Origin: Blasia pusilla
Taxonomy: Eukaryota; Marchantiophyta; Marchantiopsida; Blasiales
Direction: 5' to 3'
DNA length: 64,000 bases
Assembly (NCBI GenBank): GCA_050084515.1
Contig: CM114272.1
Coordinates: forward strand, 36,580,001 to 36,644,000
Shown here: positions 26,501-39,319 of the stretch, piece by piece
How positions within the stretch are numbered: the stretch's first letter is position 1
Layout: every line of letters starts with the position of its first letter
Made by a program: the position numbers and the translations under genes
Notes under the pieces: model-generated
Database searches by the model: none
Told to the model about the DNA's origin: nothing
The model's input: the letters and a program-made list of their open reading frames with translations, nothing else

Positions 26501-26564
26501 GCTTATAAAAGGTGCTGGTGTCTTGATTGTTGGGCTGCTTGCTGTTGCTGTTCAATATCGCTAA
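23509..26564 (+). CDS. PIGT: GPI transamidase subunit PIG-T (Gpi16), frame broken by small indels
   Basis: PIG-T is an ER membrane subunit of the GPI transamidase, which attaches GPI anchors to proteins. The ATG at 23,509 opens a signal peptide (RVSFCVAVVVCAIGGLW), then EEFSE and a shifted LLIRPLS, with a donor at 23,738 (CTG|gtgagt). An acceptor at 24,111 leads to IKEMELSFTQ, GRWNHERWG and GVELWAEF. Further plant PIG-T blocks follow: YGAL..PREAVCTENL near 24,455-24,500, HWSLSSIFGQKLEG near 24,733-24,775, MVPWYLRLYLH near 25,323-25,355, GFLHIDEHPPDANRGFD at 25,609 and PDFSMPYNVITFTCTIILAL near 26,080-26,140. The last exon (26,430-26,564) encodes a C-terminal hydrophobic anchor and stop. At least eight 1-2 base frame changes occur, for example near 23,621, 23,645, 24,121 and 24,158. 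Functional status is undecided: pseudogene or draft-sequence error. Confidence 0.9.
25516..25608 (+). other. Short PIG-T intron with clear borders
   Basis: The exon reading ..LNIEFDK ends at 25,515 before gtcaga, and the next exon starts at 25,609 after ctgtgcag with GFLHIDEH. In animal PIG-T the same protein segment is continuous across this point. The 93-bp intron is good evidence that this locus is not a processed copy. Confidence 0.8.
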
Positions 26565-29500
26565 ACTTGGATTAAGTCCATCACACACACCTCTGGGGCT
26601 CCACTTCTTAAAAGCCAGTTCCACTGAAATCAGAAGGATCTCATCTATTTTGCTCTCAGGCTTTTTAGCCGCAGCCAGATTCACAAGCCTCCTTGGACAG
26701 TCACAGGTTACAGGCCGAAACCGGACTCCAAGGCCATGACCAATGCTGGACTCTGGTGAAGCAGTTAGCATCTACGTTTGCAGTTTGATGCCAGGAGACA
26801 GATGTCATTGTGCACAAATTCCTCTCCCAAGAGGCTTGTCTTTGGAAAATGCACTTCATATGGTGAGCAGTGCCACAGGAGACATGAGCATTGATGGGCG
26901 CAAAATCTATGTTAGGAGAAGCAGTGAGTTGGAGTCATTATTATAACAGTTTGAAATCCCCAGCCAAGTTCCTTTTTAACAAGAGAGGGCAACACCATTC
27001 AAGTCAAGCAAAGGCTGGTGCTGTCCTATTTAGATCGTCAATTGTGGAAGATGAGGAAAGGAGTGTGCAACTGTTTAGTTAAGTAAGTCGAGTGGGCAGG
27101 GCAATGAAGCATAAAAAGTGAAGACAACTCACACCACAGGCAGATGGGCAATCTTGAAACGTAAAGTGGATGGCATTTGGGCAGGAAATGCCCAACTCTG
27201 ATCTGCCACCTGTAATTGTTTTCATCTGAAATGTTCTTGCAGGTTGCAACAAGTGGCAACCTACAAATCTTAGAAAGCAATCTGCCAGTCAACAGCTAGG
27301 TCTCCCAGCTTGACCTAGTTTTGTGGGTCAATGTAATATATGCCATTCAAGCGATATTCTGCACTGCAGAGAGAGTTCTTTTGGGGATGGTTAAGTGTAG
27401 GGAGCAAATGGGGAGTTTTCTCAAAATGAAGGAAGGGATTTTCCTGCACAACACGACTACTCCTTTCAAATCCTGCTCAAAACAACTTGAGGAAGGTGAG
27501 CTAACTAAAAATTATGGGAAGGAGTTCACTTTCAAATCATTTACAAACCCATGTGGTGCATTGCTAAAAATTACTAGAATATCAATGTCTCTTCTGAGTG
27601 TCGGTTGAACAATGGACACTTTTTCAAGCGATGTGCATGAAATATACTGGCACTATTTTAACACATCTTCAAATATGTCTATCTTAAGGCCCTGGTCAAC
27701 ATTGATGAATGACAATCTCGAATCACGAGAAGGATTGGCAGCATTTAGATAATACTGAATGCCCGATATAATAAAGGTATTTCAAGTTATCCATCATTAA
27801 TGTAAAAGTATGACTATTGAGAGGAAAGATATTTGGAAATCAAAAGTCATTCTTTAATCAAAATATTAAATAAATTCTCCCTAAGTGGAGAAAGTGATTA
27901 CCTGGGAGGAGGTTATCCATGTGTAGGACTCACCCTAAAACACTCTTTTTCTACTTCAAAATTGGTTTTAAATCTTTGCTGAGAAATTCAAAGGATTCTA
28001 GTTTGGAAGCTTTGCAATTGAGGAATCAACTAACCACAGTGAATACTCTCCCCATATTCTAGTAGCGCACTTGTTCTAAATTGAAGTAATCCCAAAATGG
28101 CTTTTAAGATGAAAAGACTGAAACCATCAGTGAGTTTCAAGCTCTCCAAAAAACTAGAGTTTTGGCACATACATGCAAGTAAAACAAGAAAAAAGTTGGG
28201 AATGGAAAACACCATGTTTATAGTAGTAATTTTCCCCATGGATGGATGGATGGATGAAATGAAAATACTTCATAACATTAAACACATGTTGAAATTATAA
28301 GTTAACGATATGAATAGTTAAAGATATTCTAATTTTGATTTTAAAAACTCATATCTTTCCCCTTATCAATTTAGAATGAAATCAGTTATTGTTCTTTTTC
28401 TCAACCCCATCTCTCAATTAGTAAAAAAAATCACTTATTTTGATCCCAAGTTTTGTTTCAAAATATTCCTTAGAAATCATGGCAATGAAATTTTGAATTT
28501 TTTTATGGAATTAAAATCATTTTCATCCTTTTGAAGAATAAATGTTTCCACTACACTATTATTATCTTTATCATTTTTCCAAAATAATCTGATTTCCCTT
28601 CCAAAATTAACTTGAAACTAATATATTAAATTAGTATAAAAGCATAAATATAATTTTTAAATGGAAAAATAAATTAAACATGAAAAGACTCTCAAAAATT
28701 TCATTATGATTAAAAAAATTAAGTGCATAATTATTAAACCTCTTTTCTATTAAGTTTTGGCTTAGTAGAGACAAAATTAGACAAAAATTAAAAAAGTTGA
28801 AAGCTTGATAAATGGCATTCATTGGGAGCTTATGAGTAAAGTTGGCGTATAATAGTATGACTTTTACTTTTTCTTATGTGTGAAGTGGCTTCCATATGGC
28901 TAAGTGGTACTACTCTATAAGTGATTCTTTTAGTCATCATAATCTTTCAATGATGGAGGAGGTTGAGGTATTGGTAGTAGGCATTTAGTTATAAATCTTG
29001 TGCAAAATTAGTTCAAGTATATGGGCATAAGGAAGATTCTTACAAGGGATGGCAAGGATAAGCGGTGAAATGGACTCAATTTTATAATCATTTTCCACAG
29101 AGGACATTTGGTCATGCCATTCTGACCCATTAGCCATTGGAAATATGTCAGGTTAGGGCCTCAAGCCGCCATCGTGGAGCCTTGAGCTAGCCCAATGGGA
29201 GCCCACCCGCCATGTCTGGCCACAAAGTGGTCTTGGGCTCGTGCTAGCCCGATGCTCGCTACGGGCAGCAATCGAGGGCGGACTTGGTGAGGCCATAGTG
29301 CCGGGCACCTGGCGTGTCCATCTTAAAGTCGAGACATAGTCACGGACACAGACTTTAATACAAGTGCAACCTTAGCCAATGCTATAGCCCCTCTTGTGGC
29401 ACTCATTCTCTTAGGTGTAGTTAATAATTTTTGTTGTTGGCCCGAGTTTAGCTTGTAGGGACCTCCCCCTTCTCCTTTGACCCAGCCAAGTGTGAACTTG

Positions 29501-31850
29501 ATGTTCATCACTCTTTGAGTCCCCCTTCTTTGTACTTGTGATGGATTTTCCATTTCCTTTTATTCAGCTTTTGTTTTCCTTTTGATGTAGGGCTAATATG
29601 AGGACATCTAAAAAGTGGCCAATTATTGAGGAAAAAGAAGTAGGAAGGCCGTTCGGGACTCCAAGTGTCTTGAGTGGGAATGAAGTTATCATGTGAGAGA
29701 TTGTTGCACTTTGACTCAATTGACAATGTAGAAGGTGCCTCAAAGTTTATTAGTGGGGACCAACACCTAATACATGGTCCATACCATGAGGAAGAATTGA
29801 TTTTGGTAGACATGAGTAGTGGGACACTTGCAATGAAAAATAGTCTCCATAGCCCTTGCTAAAAACCCCAACTAATTCTCAAGTGCTTCTTTGTTGAAAA
29901 ATGTTGAGAAGAACCATGTTACATAGATCCTTTTTTTAATCAATGGGTTCTAAGCGAGGTTGATTAGCCACTTTTGATTTGCATAAGAATTGGTCAATGG
30001 GTGATGTGTCATAATATCAGGCCGTGGCTCCCTCACTATGTTTTCTCTTGCTTATCCTTGTATTTTCACGGTTCAAAAATCCAAAAGAAAAAGATATGGA
30101 CTATTCTTCATTTTAATTTGTTCACCCACACATGCACAATGATATCTTTTCTTCTTTGTGAGTGATAAAATGAGCGTGATAGGTCTTCTTGTTTCCACCC
30201 ACGTGGGCACATGTAGTCATGGTTGCTATCTACAAGGGACAACCGCTCTCACTTTGCTGATTGAGAGTTTAAGTGGGCCTATTAACCCGCTACTTTGCTG
30301 TCCTTCCCAATAACTTGACACTTGTTTGCCCCAATGCCTCACATCTATGGAGGCTTGCAATTGTTCTTACCAACTCACTCCCCTCTTCTTGAAGCAGTTT
30401 TTAACACCCATAAGAGGCCAAGGCTATTATTTGTGCTCTAAAATTGCATAGACATCATTCAAAGAATAATCAAATTGATATAGTGATTGGCGTAGGTTAT
30501 TAAAATTGCTAATCATAAGAAGCGTGAGATGGAAGAGAACAATTTTGGAAATTTTATAATCCCCAAATTTTTATGGTAGCATAAATTAGATTTCCTTGGA
30601 AAAAAAGTCTGTTTGGCTTTAAGTGAGGAGAAGACTACATAAGCCCATAATGCTGAAATAGAGAATCATGGGAAAAGTAGTAAAACCAAAAAAGGCTTCC
30701 ATATCCTGAATCTGAAATAAGATCTTTTTTAAATGGGAAGAAACTTCGAAAAGGTAGAATTTTCTTTTTTCAGGGTTGAGAAAAATGTCTAAAATTTGAG
30801 ACACTTTCACAACAATAGCTAATGTTGTTGTTCAAATGAGCGATTTCATGTAATATACCAAAGGGTGCTTTGATTCCTTCTTCTCTCCTTGCAAATAGTA
30901 CACACAACACTATACGATACCATGTTCAAAGAGCACGTATGCATTTGTAGCGTATAAAGAGCAAGTTCTAGTCAATGACTATAGTTACCTCAACGACACT
31001 TCACATGATTATGGTCTAATCATTGAAACATTCCAATTGCACCTTTACTTTCTTGATTGAATCGTGTGACACAATGTTGAAAGCCTAGGACAGAGTTGTG
31101 TTGTGTAGCGCATTTCCATTCTCTTCCAATTAAATTTTGACAGGTGAAGACATGTCAATCTTTTGTTAGCTCTACAAGGACTGCCATTGATTTGCAATGT
31201 TATTGGCTTTGAGCTCAACCCTAGATATAATGCTCATTTTATGAATGGAAACATATCCTTAACACGAGGGAGACCTACTAATTTTCTTGAGAATAATTTA
31301 AAAAATAACTAAATTTCCATTTTGAAAATAAAAATGAAGAAAAATACTACTAAAACCTCTTTCCATTCAATTTTTAACTCAATATGAGATCAAACCAAAC
31401 ATAACTTGCGAGAATTAAAAGGCTTCCTATTGAGCTCAAAATAGGATGATGTTGTGACGGGTAATTTTGTTTCGAAGGAAGGAAAGAGGTCTAAATAAAA
31501 AACGGGCGATGGAAAATCCATCCGGAATTCAAAAGAGGGAGACTCAAAGAATAGAAAGCCACAACCGACCCCCGGAAAAAAGAAAAAGGAGCACCCCCAC
31601 CCACCAACAACATCTCTATAATTAAAAGAAAAAGAGGACATGGTTCGAAGAAACCCTCCTATGATAAATTAAATAAAAATAAAAAATACAACTGGTGCCC
31701 ATAGAAGAACACAAATGCAACATAGTAGAGAATATCAACAACACCTAAATGGACCTCATACAATAGCGTCACCAGAGGGTGGACACTATTTGAGCCCTCT
31801 AACTTTGGGATCATTAATCTTAGGACCCGTAAGGGTCGCCGCGACCTAGA
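26565..31850. other. No recognised gene between PIG-T and SUV3
   Basis: The first kilobase (26,565-27,600) is less AT-rich and probably includes the PIG-T 3' untranslated region; an open stretch at 26,743-26,946 is unassigned. From 27,700 to 29,050 the sequence is strongly AT-rich. A short GC-rich patch occurs at about 29,160-29,320. The rest holds only short open stretches without motifs. Confidence 0.5.
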
Positions 31851-31856
31851 ACCCAC

Positions 31857-31928
31857 GACTCTCGTTAGGGTATCTTCATCATGCGACCCCAACGCAGAAT
31901 CGCATGATGAAGATACCTAACGAGAGTC
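31857..31928. repeat. Near-perfect inverted repeat upstream of SUV3
   Basis: Left arm 31,857-31,886 and right arm 31,900-31,928 are reverse complements over 29 positions, with one extra G in the left arm. The 13-base loop is CCCCAACGCAGAA. The stem core is GACTCTCGTTAGG / CCTAACGAGAGTC. It ends 370 bp before the SUV3 start codon, at the boundary between AT-rich intergenic sequence and the GC-rich gene start. Confidence 0.95.
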
Positions 31929-32297
31929 TAGACAGGAACAAGGAACAGGAGAGGGAGGCATCTGTTGGCATCTGCCCATCTCCGAAAGCTTCGAAGGAAG
32001 TAGAAGGGCGAAGCTGTCGATCGGATCGGATCGGATGGGACAGCAACTGCAGTGAGATTCCCGTGCGATCGGCCTCCTTCCTCTGCACTCGCGAGTGAGC
32101 GATCGACGACGGCCGCAGGGAACGAAATCGTGTGCGGCGGCGACGACGATGATGCGCTGCTCGTGCAGCTGATGCTGCTCGGGCCGGACGAGCTTGCGCG
32201 GGGATCAGGATGGAGGGAGGCGGATTGTGGAGGAGTTGGAGTGCGAGATCGAGGCGAAACGGGTGAGGGAAAGGATTGAGGAACGACTTCTGAGATC

Positions 32298-35200
32298 ATG
32301 GGACGGCAGCAGCAGCTGCAGGGTGTGGTGCGGCGCGCTCTCCTGCGCAGGTTCCACATCTCGCAGAGCGCACACTGCGAGCGATCGACAGCGGACGCAG
32401 CGCTGCTGCCGCTTGCTCCGTCCGACGCCACCAAATTTCACAGCGCCGGCGCTGCGGATGCTGGCCGCCGGAGTCCTAATGATGCCCCTCTGCGCCTCTT
32501 TCCTTCTGCCGCACCTCGATTTCCCGCAGGAATCGCTCTGCTTGATGGCGCCGGGCTGGGGTCCAGGAATTGCTGGCTGTGGGCTGCTTCCTCCCGGCGC
32601 ACTTGAGCAGAAGCGTGTTCAGGAATTTTCCGCGACCCCTGCGGGTCATGCTTCGAGCACCGTCAGGGTGGGGGCTCGATGGCAGCGCGCAGAGGATTTG
32701 CGAGCGTGCCGGAGGAGGTGAGGATTATGGAGGTGGATGAGGTGAGAGGGGAGAGGCAAGGAGGAGACGAAGGAATCACCGCCAGTGTGAGCGGTAGAGA
32801 GGCGCCTGTGAAGAAGCGGAGGAGGAAAAAGGGTCTGCCGCAAGAAGGAAATGAGGAATGGTCTTCAACAGTTGGTGGGGAAGTGAAGGTGAAAGATGAC
32901 GGTGTTTCAGCACTGGTTCCCGAAAATGTTACCATCAATGCTGGTTCTTGTGATTCCGTGGTGGCGGCTAAAACCCCAGCAGGGAGGAAGAAACGGGTCA
33001 AGGAAGTGCCTTCAGGAGAGGAAGTGCATGGCTCTGTTGTTGCCCCTGTTAAGAGCTCTGCCTCCCCCAAAAGTGGGAGGAAGGGGAGTCAGGTTGAGGA
33101 GAGTGTCTGCGAGACTTCGAATACTTCTTCGCTGGGGAGCTCATCCGTGGTGAACGCAAGTAATGAACCACTCGAAAGTGTGGCAATTCGAGTAAGTGCC
33201 CGAACACCTACCATCGTCTCTGCGAATGGAGGTGGATATGGCGAGGCAGTAGTTGAATTCTCTTCCAGTTCCGACAATCAGGAAAAGGGGGTAAGTGCCG
33301 AAACTCTCACCCTCGTCTCGGCGAATGAAGGTAGGTCTGACGAGGCAGGAGGTACAATTCTCTCTCATCACATGAACCCGGAAGCGAATGGAGCTGCTGA
33401 CAGCTGCATGGGAGCCGGGATTTCTTCCAAAGATCAGGAATCGCGGTCGACATCTTCTACCAGTGTGGTGACGGAGCACCTGAAAGAATTGAAGTCACAG
33501 AACGCAGGAAACTCCACTTCTGGTCCTGCTATGAACGTTGGTATCAAGATGGTTCGAAACAATTGAAGACAAGCGCGAATCAGATGACAGAGAAGAAGAC
33601 AGCGCACCTGTAAAAGTAGGTAGCAGACTAATATCGAAAATACCTTCCAGAATCAGTAGACTACACCGATCCCTTTGAAAGTTTACCCAGATTTTGCAAA
33701 GGACGACGAGGGGCCCTGCATCATACAGGCTCATGACAAAGTGAGATTGAACAGCATCTTCTACCGATTCTCGATGTCAGGGTACGCATTTGTTCAACAG
33801 ATCAGTCTCTCCTGCTTCGTTCCTCAATCTGTCAGTGGACAGCAGACCATGGATTCTTCTGAAAAAGACACCATTTTGAGTTTGCAAGGTTCTGTTGCAC
33901 GGAAGTAAGTCTGCAAGTTCAGAGTGTGCACTTATCTTTCCCGGTTTATTGGTTGCAGATGGGTTTCGGATCAAGCCCTTTTCTATATCAAACTCTAAGT
34001 TCTTCCTGCTGCGGCCTCAAGTTTCGAAAGTTCTTTTACTTAGTTCTGCAGGAGCTCCGATCTTTGATAAAAGGCCCTACCAATGAGGCCTGGAAGTTTT
34101 TGTTTCCAAGTTTTGCAGGTTCTGCATTCAGAATTTTCTGATGAAATCTGCCGCTACCGCGAGCTTAGACCATAGCAGATATGACAAAACCTGATGCTTG
34201 GGGTTAGTCCCATAAGCTTTTTGTTACGTGACATAATGTACTCTTTGTACGCATGTCAGCACTTTCAGTAGTTTATCCCCTACTTTACCTTGTGGTTGTT
34301 TATTCTGACTTGCTTTCCTTTGCCAGGTATCCTTTTGCACGAGCAATGAAACGGAAGGTGAGTGTATCATAAAGTCCCCAACAGTGGCAAGACACCACAT
34401 AGCCCTCAAACGGCTCATGGAAGCCCTTCTGGGATTTATTGCAGCCCCTGCGCCCCTGCTTGCTGGAGGTGATGTCATCATTCATATTTCGGAATTAGCC
34501 TGCAATAAACTTTAACCCTACTTGTTGTAGTAAGTAATCTTGTTTTTGCCGAAATCTAAGACCCGAAGGTGGGTGGAATAATTACTCCGTTATCAAGTGT
34601 GATATTTTCTTAGAGTCTTTCGAGGCAGGCTTGAGCACATGGTGCATGGTCTTTGGGATGACTTTTCTATCCTTCATTGTGATACAGGTGTTTTGATACA
34701 ATCCAATATGCAGGTGTTTATTGTAATCTTCACACTGGGACAAGAGAAGAGATGTACCTTTTGCCAACCATGTCGGCATGCACAATTGAAATGTGTTTAC
34801 CTCAACAGACAATGGGATGTAGCTGTAATTGACGAGATTCAAATGATGAGGTGATGAGTATCGAGATGGGCTTGGAACACTTATTTTGGGCTTGCAGGCG
34901 GATGAGACATGTATGTGGTGATCCTAGCGCTCTGCTAATCACAACCTTTGTAATGGAACTGGGGATGAATTGGTGGAGAATGAGTATGGCCCTTTAAACT
35001 CTCGCCCAAACCTCGTTTCTCTCGAGTAAAGGACACCATTGCTTTCCTCAAAGTGGTGATGTGGCCTCAAAGAGAGCAGGCAATGTTTTCATTTAGATAT
35101 CATGGTCTTATATCACTGCTTCAAAGTTTCTCTTTCTGAATGCTTTTTACTGCTCCTTTTTGATGTGTGGCTGTTCATGAAACCGTTTTATCTCTGCTAC

Positions 35201-37649
35201 CATCCACCAGCTGTCTTGAGGAAGGTTTAGTTCTACCTTACGGAAGTAGGAGTCTCGACTTCGTCTCTTTTTAATTCTAGGTATCTGTAATGTGGTCATG
35301 CCACCTTGTTCCCAACTATAGGAATTCTTAAAGTTTAGGAATATTCAAGCAGGAGACTTTGCATTGTGGCATTCTCTGCCGGGACACATCTTTGATATCA
35401 AGGTACATTTGCTTACTTCTTATTTCAATGATCCCCTTATTTTCTGCTTACAATTCACTTAATCTGAATCTAAAGTTGATCCGGATTGTCTGTTCCCGTT
35501 TATTACTAATCACTTAATGTCTTCAAAAATAGCTCTTATGTCATCATTGTTAGGCTGGGGTAATATTATGACCTGCTAGCGATCCCGGATATTCGTGCAT
35601 ACTTTGAAGTGGAGTTGGCGGCGAAGCACCCGGTGCTGTATCGTTTATGAGCACTGCCTCAGAGACAAGGACACAGCAAGCAAAGCTTTTTCAATGAAAC
35701 AACAATGGATATGATGTGTTGGTAGCAGAGTAGTGCCATTGGTATGGGCGCTTAATCTAAATATTATAGTTTGTATTCTTTTCACTCGACAAGTTTGATG
35801 GAGATTCAAGCCGGTACCACCAGCTCAGGTATGCTGAGGAATACTGCAGTTCTCTTCTTTCTTTCTTTACAGCAGGCTGGGATGATGAATCTTGCTGCGG
35901 ATGTGACTTAAACCAGCAATCCTTCACTAGCTGAGACTACTTTTTCTTCGAGGTTTTCTGGCAGGCAGGCTAATGCACCTTTTGGAATGCCAGGTCAAAA
36001 CCAGAGTGCAGGTGAGGCTGGGCAGGTAGTATCTATCCTGAGGTGTAACTGCAACATTCTTTTCCCAAGACCTAGCCTATTTGGGTGCTTCATTGGGTCC
36101 AAGACTTTGAGCCTTCGACTGCAGGCCTTTCCCGTTTATGAACAGGTTAAAGTGGATGCCATAAGCTCTTACTCTCAGTTGGACCAAGTATTAAACAGAA
36201 AGTTAGAATTGGACTGCATGAACCAGTACTATTAGATTGAGTTTGAGCCTGAAATTCACTTTTCTGGAGTTAATATGATAACAGGTGGAGTTATTTGCCA
36301 GCCAGCTAAATGAGAATTTTGCAAAAACTTCTTGAACGGTAAATCGAAATCTTAATTTTATTGCTAGCCCATCTTGATGAAGGCAGATTATTGTGTAGAC
36401 TTTATTTACGGTTGTAAAAATGTATGATTTTCCTCTCATGACAGCAGCATAAGTTCCTTGTGGGGGGATGCAGCTATTCTTGCTTTTGGAATATGAGTAT
36501 TGTCGGCCCGTCACAAATCAAATGCCCTTTGTTTTGTCACCTGATGATTCTGATAGTTACTCATTCTGGCATGTGGCATTTATACAGGTTTTTCAGAGAC
36601 ATGCAAACTGGATGGTGGATATTTCCTCTGTCGCTGCGACAATCTGAAGGTATGTCCATTTGTAGGAAATGATTTCTTCTCCTCGAAACCCCAGAGCTCC
36701 TTTGGAAGTGATAGGACTGATCTGGAAAGGGGCAAGTGGTTGTGAATTTCCTACCTAAGCGAAGGGGTAACTTGGAATGACACTGCTGAAACCCTCCCCT
36801 GTCTGTAAACAAATATATTTGATACCCATCAATTGTGCAGAACCTAATTTTGTAAGACGTGTGGGTCTTACAGAGGTTGCAAAATGCTAGAAAGGTTATG
36901 GATTGTCATTGGAAGATGCGATTCAGTCTTCTGTTTTGCAGTAAATATACAGGATCACACAATCATAAGACAGCACTTTTATGATATCAACAGCCTTCAG
37001 TCAAAAGATTCACTGTACACGTAGAGATGTGGCATCCCATCAATCCTCACCAGAGATGAATTTGAGCTTCCTGGACCCCAAAGCACCAGAATCAAATAAT
37101 AAAATCCGACAATAATCGAAAACTTCTGAATGGTTTAATCTTTTGAGTTTTCCGCACACTGATAAATGGATGCAGAAGACTCGGCATGGGTTTGTGTGGA
37201 TCTCCTCTTCGCTAGTGGATATATTAAGATCTTGAAATGCAGTAAATCCACAAAGGACATCTTAATCAATTGCAGGTAAAGGATAAAGGTCGACTCAGTT
37301 TATGATTCCGTTCTTTTAATAGAGTTCATCCCTTTGTGAGCAGCTGCCAGAACATATTGAACTGATTAGGGGAAGTCCTGTATACATACATTCCAGGTTC
37401 TGTCAATGTATCTGTGGTTAAGCCAACACTTTCCTGAGATCTCTTTCCTCAAAAAGGAGCAAGCTGGAGAGATGGCTTCACAAATTGCAGCTCTACTAAG
37501 CCAATCTTTGGTGCAACGTCATCACACTAGAATTGGTCTAAACGTGATTACACCAAACTCATACCAGGGTTCTTCGATTGCCCTCTAGTGTAGGAAGGTA
37601 TCGTAATAGGCCAAACACGCCATGGAATAAGGGGCACAGAAAGCGCTGA
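32298..37649 (+). CDS. SUV3: SUV3-type mitochondrial ATP-dependent RNA helicase, frame broken by small indels
   Basis: SUV3 unwinds RNA for turnover in mitochondria. The ATG at 32,298 starts an Arg-rich, acid-poor leader (VVRRALLRRFHISQS), typical of a mitochondrial presequence. A long low-complexity part follows (open frame 32,679-33,566). Conserved blocks then come in family order: FRFSMSGYA-like N-terminal helices near 33,765; WKFLFPSFA near 34,093; ADMTKPDAW near 34,172; YPFARAMKRK at 34,328; the P-loop PNSGKT near 34,377; GVYCNLHTG near 34,711; the Walker B variant DVAVIDEIQMM near 34,818; HVCGDPSALLI near 34,909; DVLVA near 35,711; a degenerate QIAGRAGR near 36,000; CKLDGGYFLCRCDNLK near 36,605; and MYLWLSQHF at 37,406. 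The C-terminus is probably the basic tail ending WNKGHRKR at 37,646. Frames change many times between blocks, always by small indels where I could align. Confidence 0.92.
32679..33566 (+). CDS. Low-complexity N-terminal region of SUV3 (longest open frame in the gene)
   Basis: An uninterrupted 295-codon frame rich in Ser, Glu, Gly, Val and Lys, with KKRRRKKG near residue 45, and two related segments (VSARTPTIVSANGG and VSAETLTLVSANEG, residues ~190-250) that look like an internal duplication. It lies between the predicted presequence and the first conserved SUV3 helices. Such a long spacer is not in the SUV3 proteins I remember from flowering plants or animals. It may be a lineage-specific disordered insertion, partly intron, or a separate gene; I favour the first because sense strand and position agree. 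Confidence 0.55.
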   Translation: MAARRGFASVPEEVRIMEVDEVRGERQGGDEGITASVSGREAPVKKRRRKKGLPQEGNEEWSSTVGGEVKVKDDGVSALVPENVTINAGSCDSVVAAKTPAGRKKRVKEVPSGEEVHGSVVAPVKSSASPKSGRKGSQVEESVCETSNTSSLGSSSVVNASNEPLESVAIRVSARTPTIVSANGGGYGEAVVEFSSSSDNQEKGVSAETLTLVSANEGRSDEAGGTILSHHMNPEANGAADSCMGAGISSKDQESRSTSSTSVVTEHLKELKSQNAGNSTSGPAMNVGIKMVRNN

Positions 37650-39300
37650 CGCTGTGGTTCCAAGCGTGGGAATGACCCCTCGAGCATTAATCAGCAAACA
37701 ACTAATGTAGGTGCCTTTTCAAGACCACTCCCAAATGTTGGTCCTTGGTAGATTCGAACCTGAAGTAAAGGTTCACCACAAATTCTACTTACCAAAGTGC
37801 TAAGGTTTGGGGCTTGGCCAGAGTGGACAACATCAGGTTTGAGGATTTGTACAGTTAACAATTTTGCAGATTTACTGTTGCATTGAGAATTTCCTCAAGG
37901 AGTGCTCTCACTTCTCAAGAAGTGAATAGGTGCACTAATTTGCAGATGTAGTAGTAGTCCTGAGACTCTTTCTCGGGGACTATGCACACAAGCAATTTGA
38001 CTGCAAGCAAAATCCCTCTCAGAAGAGTTTTGTTAGTTTTCTGGAGATGATGGAAAATGAGAATTGCATACAAAAGTTCTCTCTTTCTAAGTCGATGAAA
38101 ATCTATGTGACTTCATCTCGAAGTGATGAGGTCGGCCTTCAGGTCACTGCTCAGATCAGACTTTCTTCATGGTCTCGTGTTTCAAATAACTATAAATGAC
38201 AAGTTGAAATTAGTCTCCATGAGATTCTGCTCATGCCAAAGCTTTGGTTTCAGCTCAGATTGGCCCACCTAGATGCCAAATCGTTCTTAGTCAATGAAGA
38301 ATAGTGCTCCTGAGAATATTGTCCAGAAATTCACTTTGCTAGTGTTGGTTTTCCAATTTATGATGATTCATATCCAGGGAAGAGCTCCCTCACTACCTAC
38401 CGCTTACATGCTAGGAACTAACTTTCCCCACATGCTTCTCAGACATTGTCCAATCTTTCACCCGTCACCTCTGGCACTCACCTTGCATTAGAAGTTTGAA
38501 AGGAGGAATCAAATTTGTTCATGGTAGTCATAGGCTGTCACAAATGATTTTTTTTTGGATTTTCCTATCTCATGGATTCCAAGACATCCATGGTGTTTTA
38601 TCATCTGCAGATCCAAATAACGGCAGTGTTGAAAACCAACGATTGTTGGTATGTTGGGAAGGATTTCATAAGTTTCAAATCTATAAGTCCATTCCAGTTT
38701 TGGGCCAATCACTTCTTACTATTCCTCATTGCCATAATGTCTCTGTTAGATTCTCAGCCAGGCCCTCTTTTCTTTCAATCATGTCTCCCCACAGTTCTTC
38801 CACAGTACAGCTGCTGGCTGTCCATAATCCCATATGAAAGTTTTCTTAGTCTTCCAACTAGCTACTCCAACTGTTGGGAAAAACTCAACCCCCTCCTTGT
38901 GCCTGCAATCAAATTAGCCTGAATGAAGTGGCAGAGCTAAAACGAAAATAGGGTGCAAATATTGGACCGGTTGAGTACTTCATTACTCAGCAACCAAAAT
39001 GCTAGATGTGCTCCTTTAGTGGCACCTAGCCTCTTTTGTTGAGTGAGTATTGGCCAAGGTGTTTTGAGGTTGTGGGTTTGGATCATCAGGTTGAGTCTTG
39101 TATGTGTCTCCCATGTATTAAGGGCAGAATTTTCAATAGATAGAAGATATAGTGTCAAGCAGCAGGTTGCATGTTTAGTATGTTTAGGCTTGTAGTCCAT
39201 CGGAGGACTATTAGGTTTGGATTAAATTGTCCTCCCAGACCAAAGTGCCCGTCATGACAACGAGGAACTACCACAGTACATGGTATGTGAAACCTAGGGA
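37650..39300. other. SUV3 downstream region, no gene recognised
   Basis: Probably 3' untranslated and intergenic sequence. An open stretch of about 115 codons (38,496-38,922, two overlapping frames) shows no recognisable motif. Near 39,065-39,085 GAGGTTGTGGGTTTGGATCA resembles a tRNA-type B box, as found in SINEs, but no convincing A box or tail was seen. Confidence 0.4.
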
Positions 39301-39319
39301 AGTTCTAGGCCTTAAAACT

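Noticed and set aside
37735-37775. tRNA-like T-loop sequence (AGGTTCGAATCTA on the minus strand)
   Set aside because: No matching acceptor stem, D arm or anticodon arm could be drawn around it.
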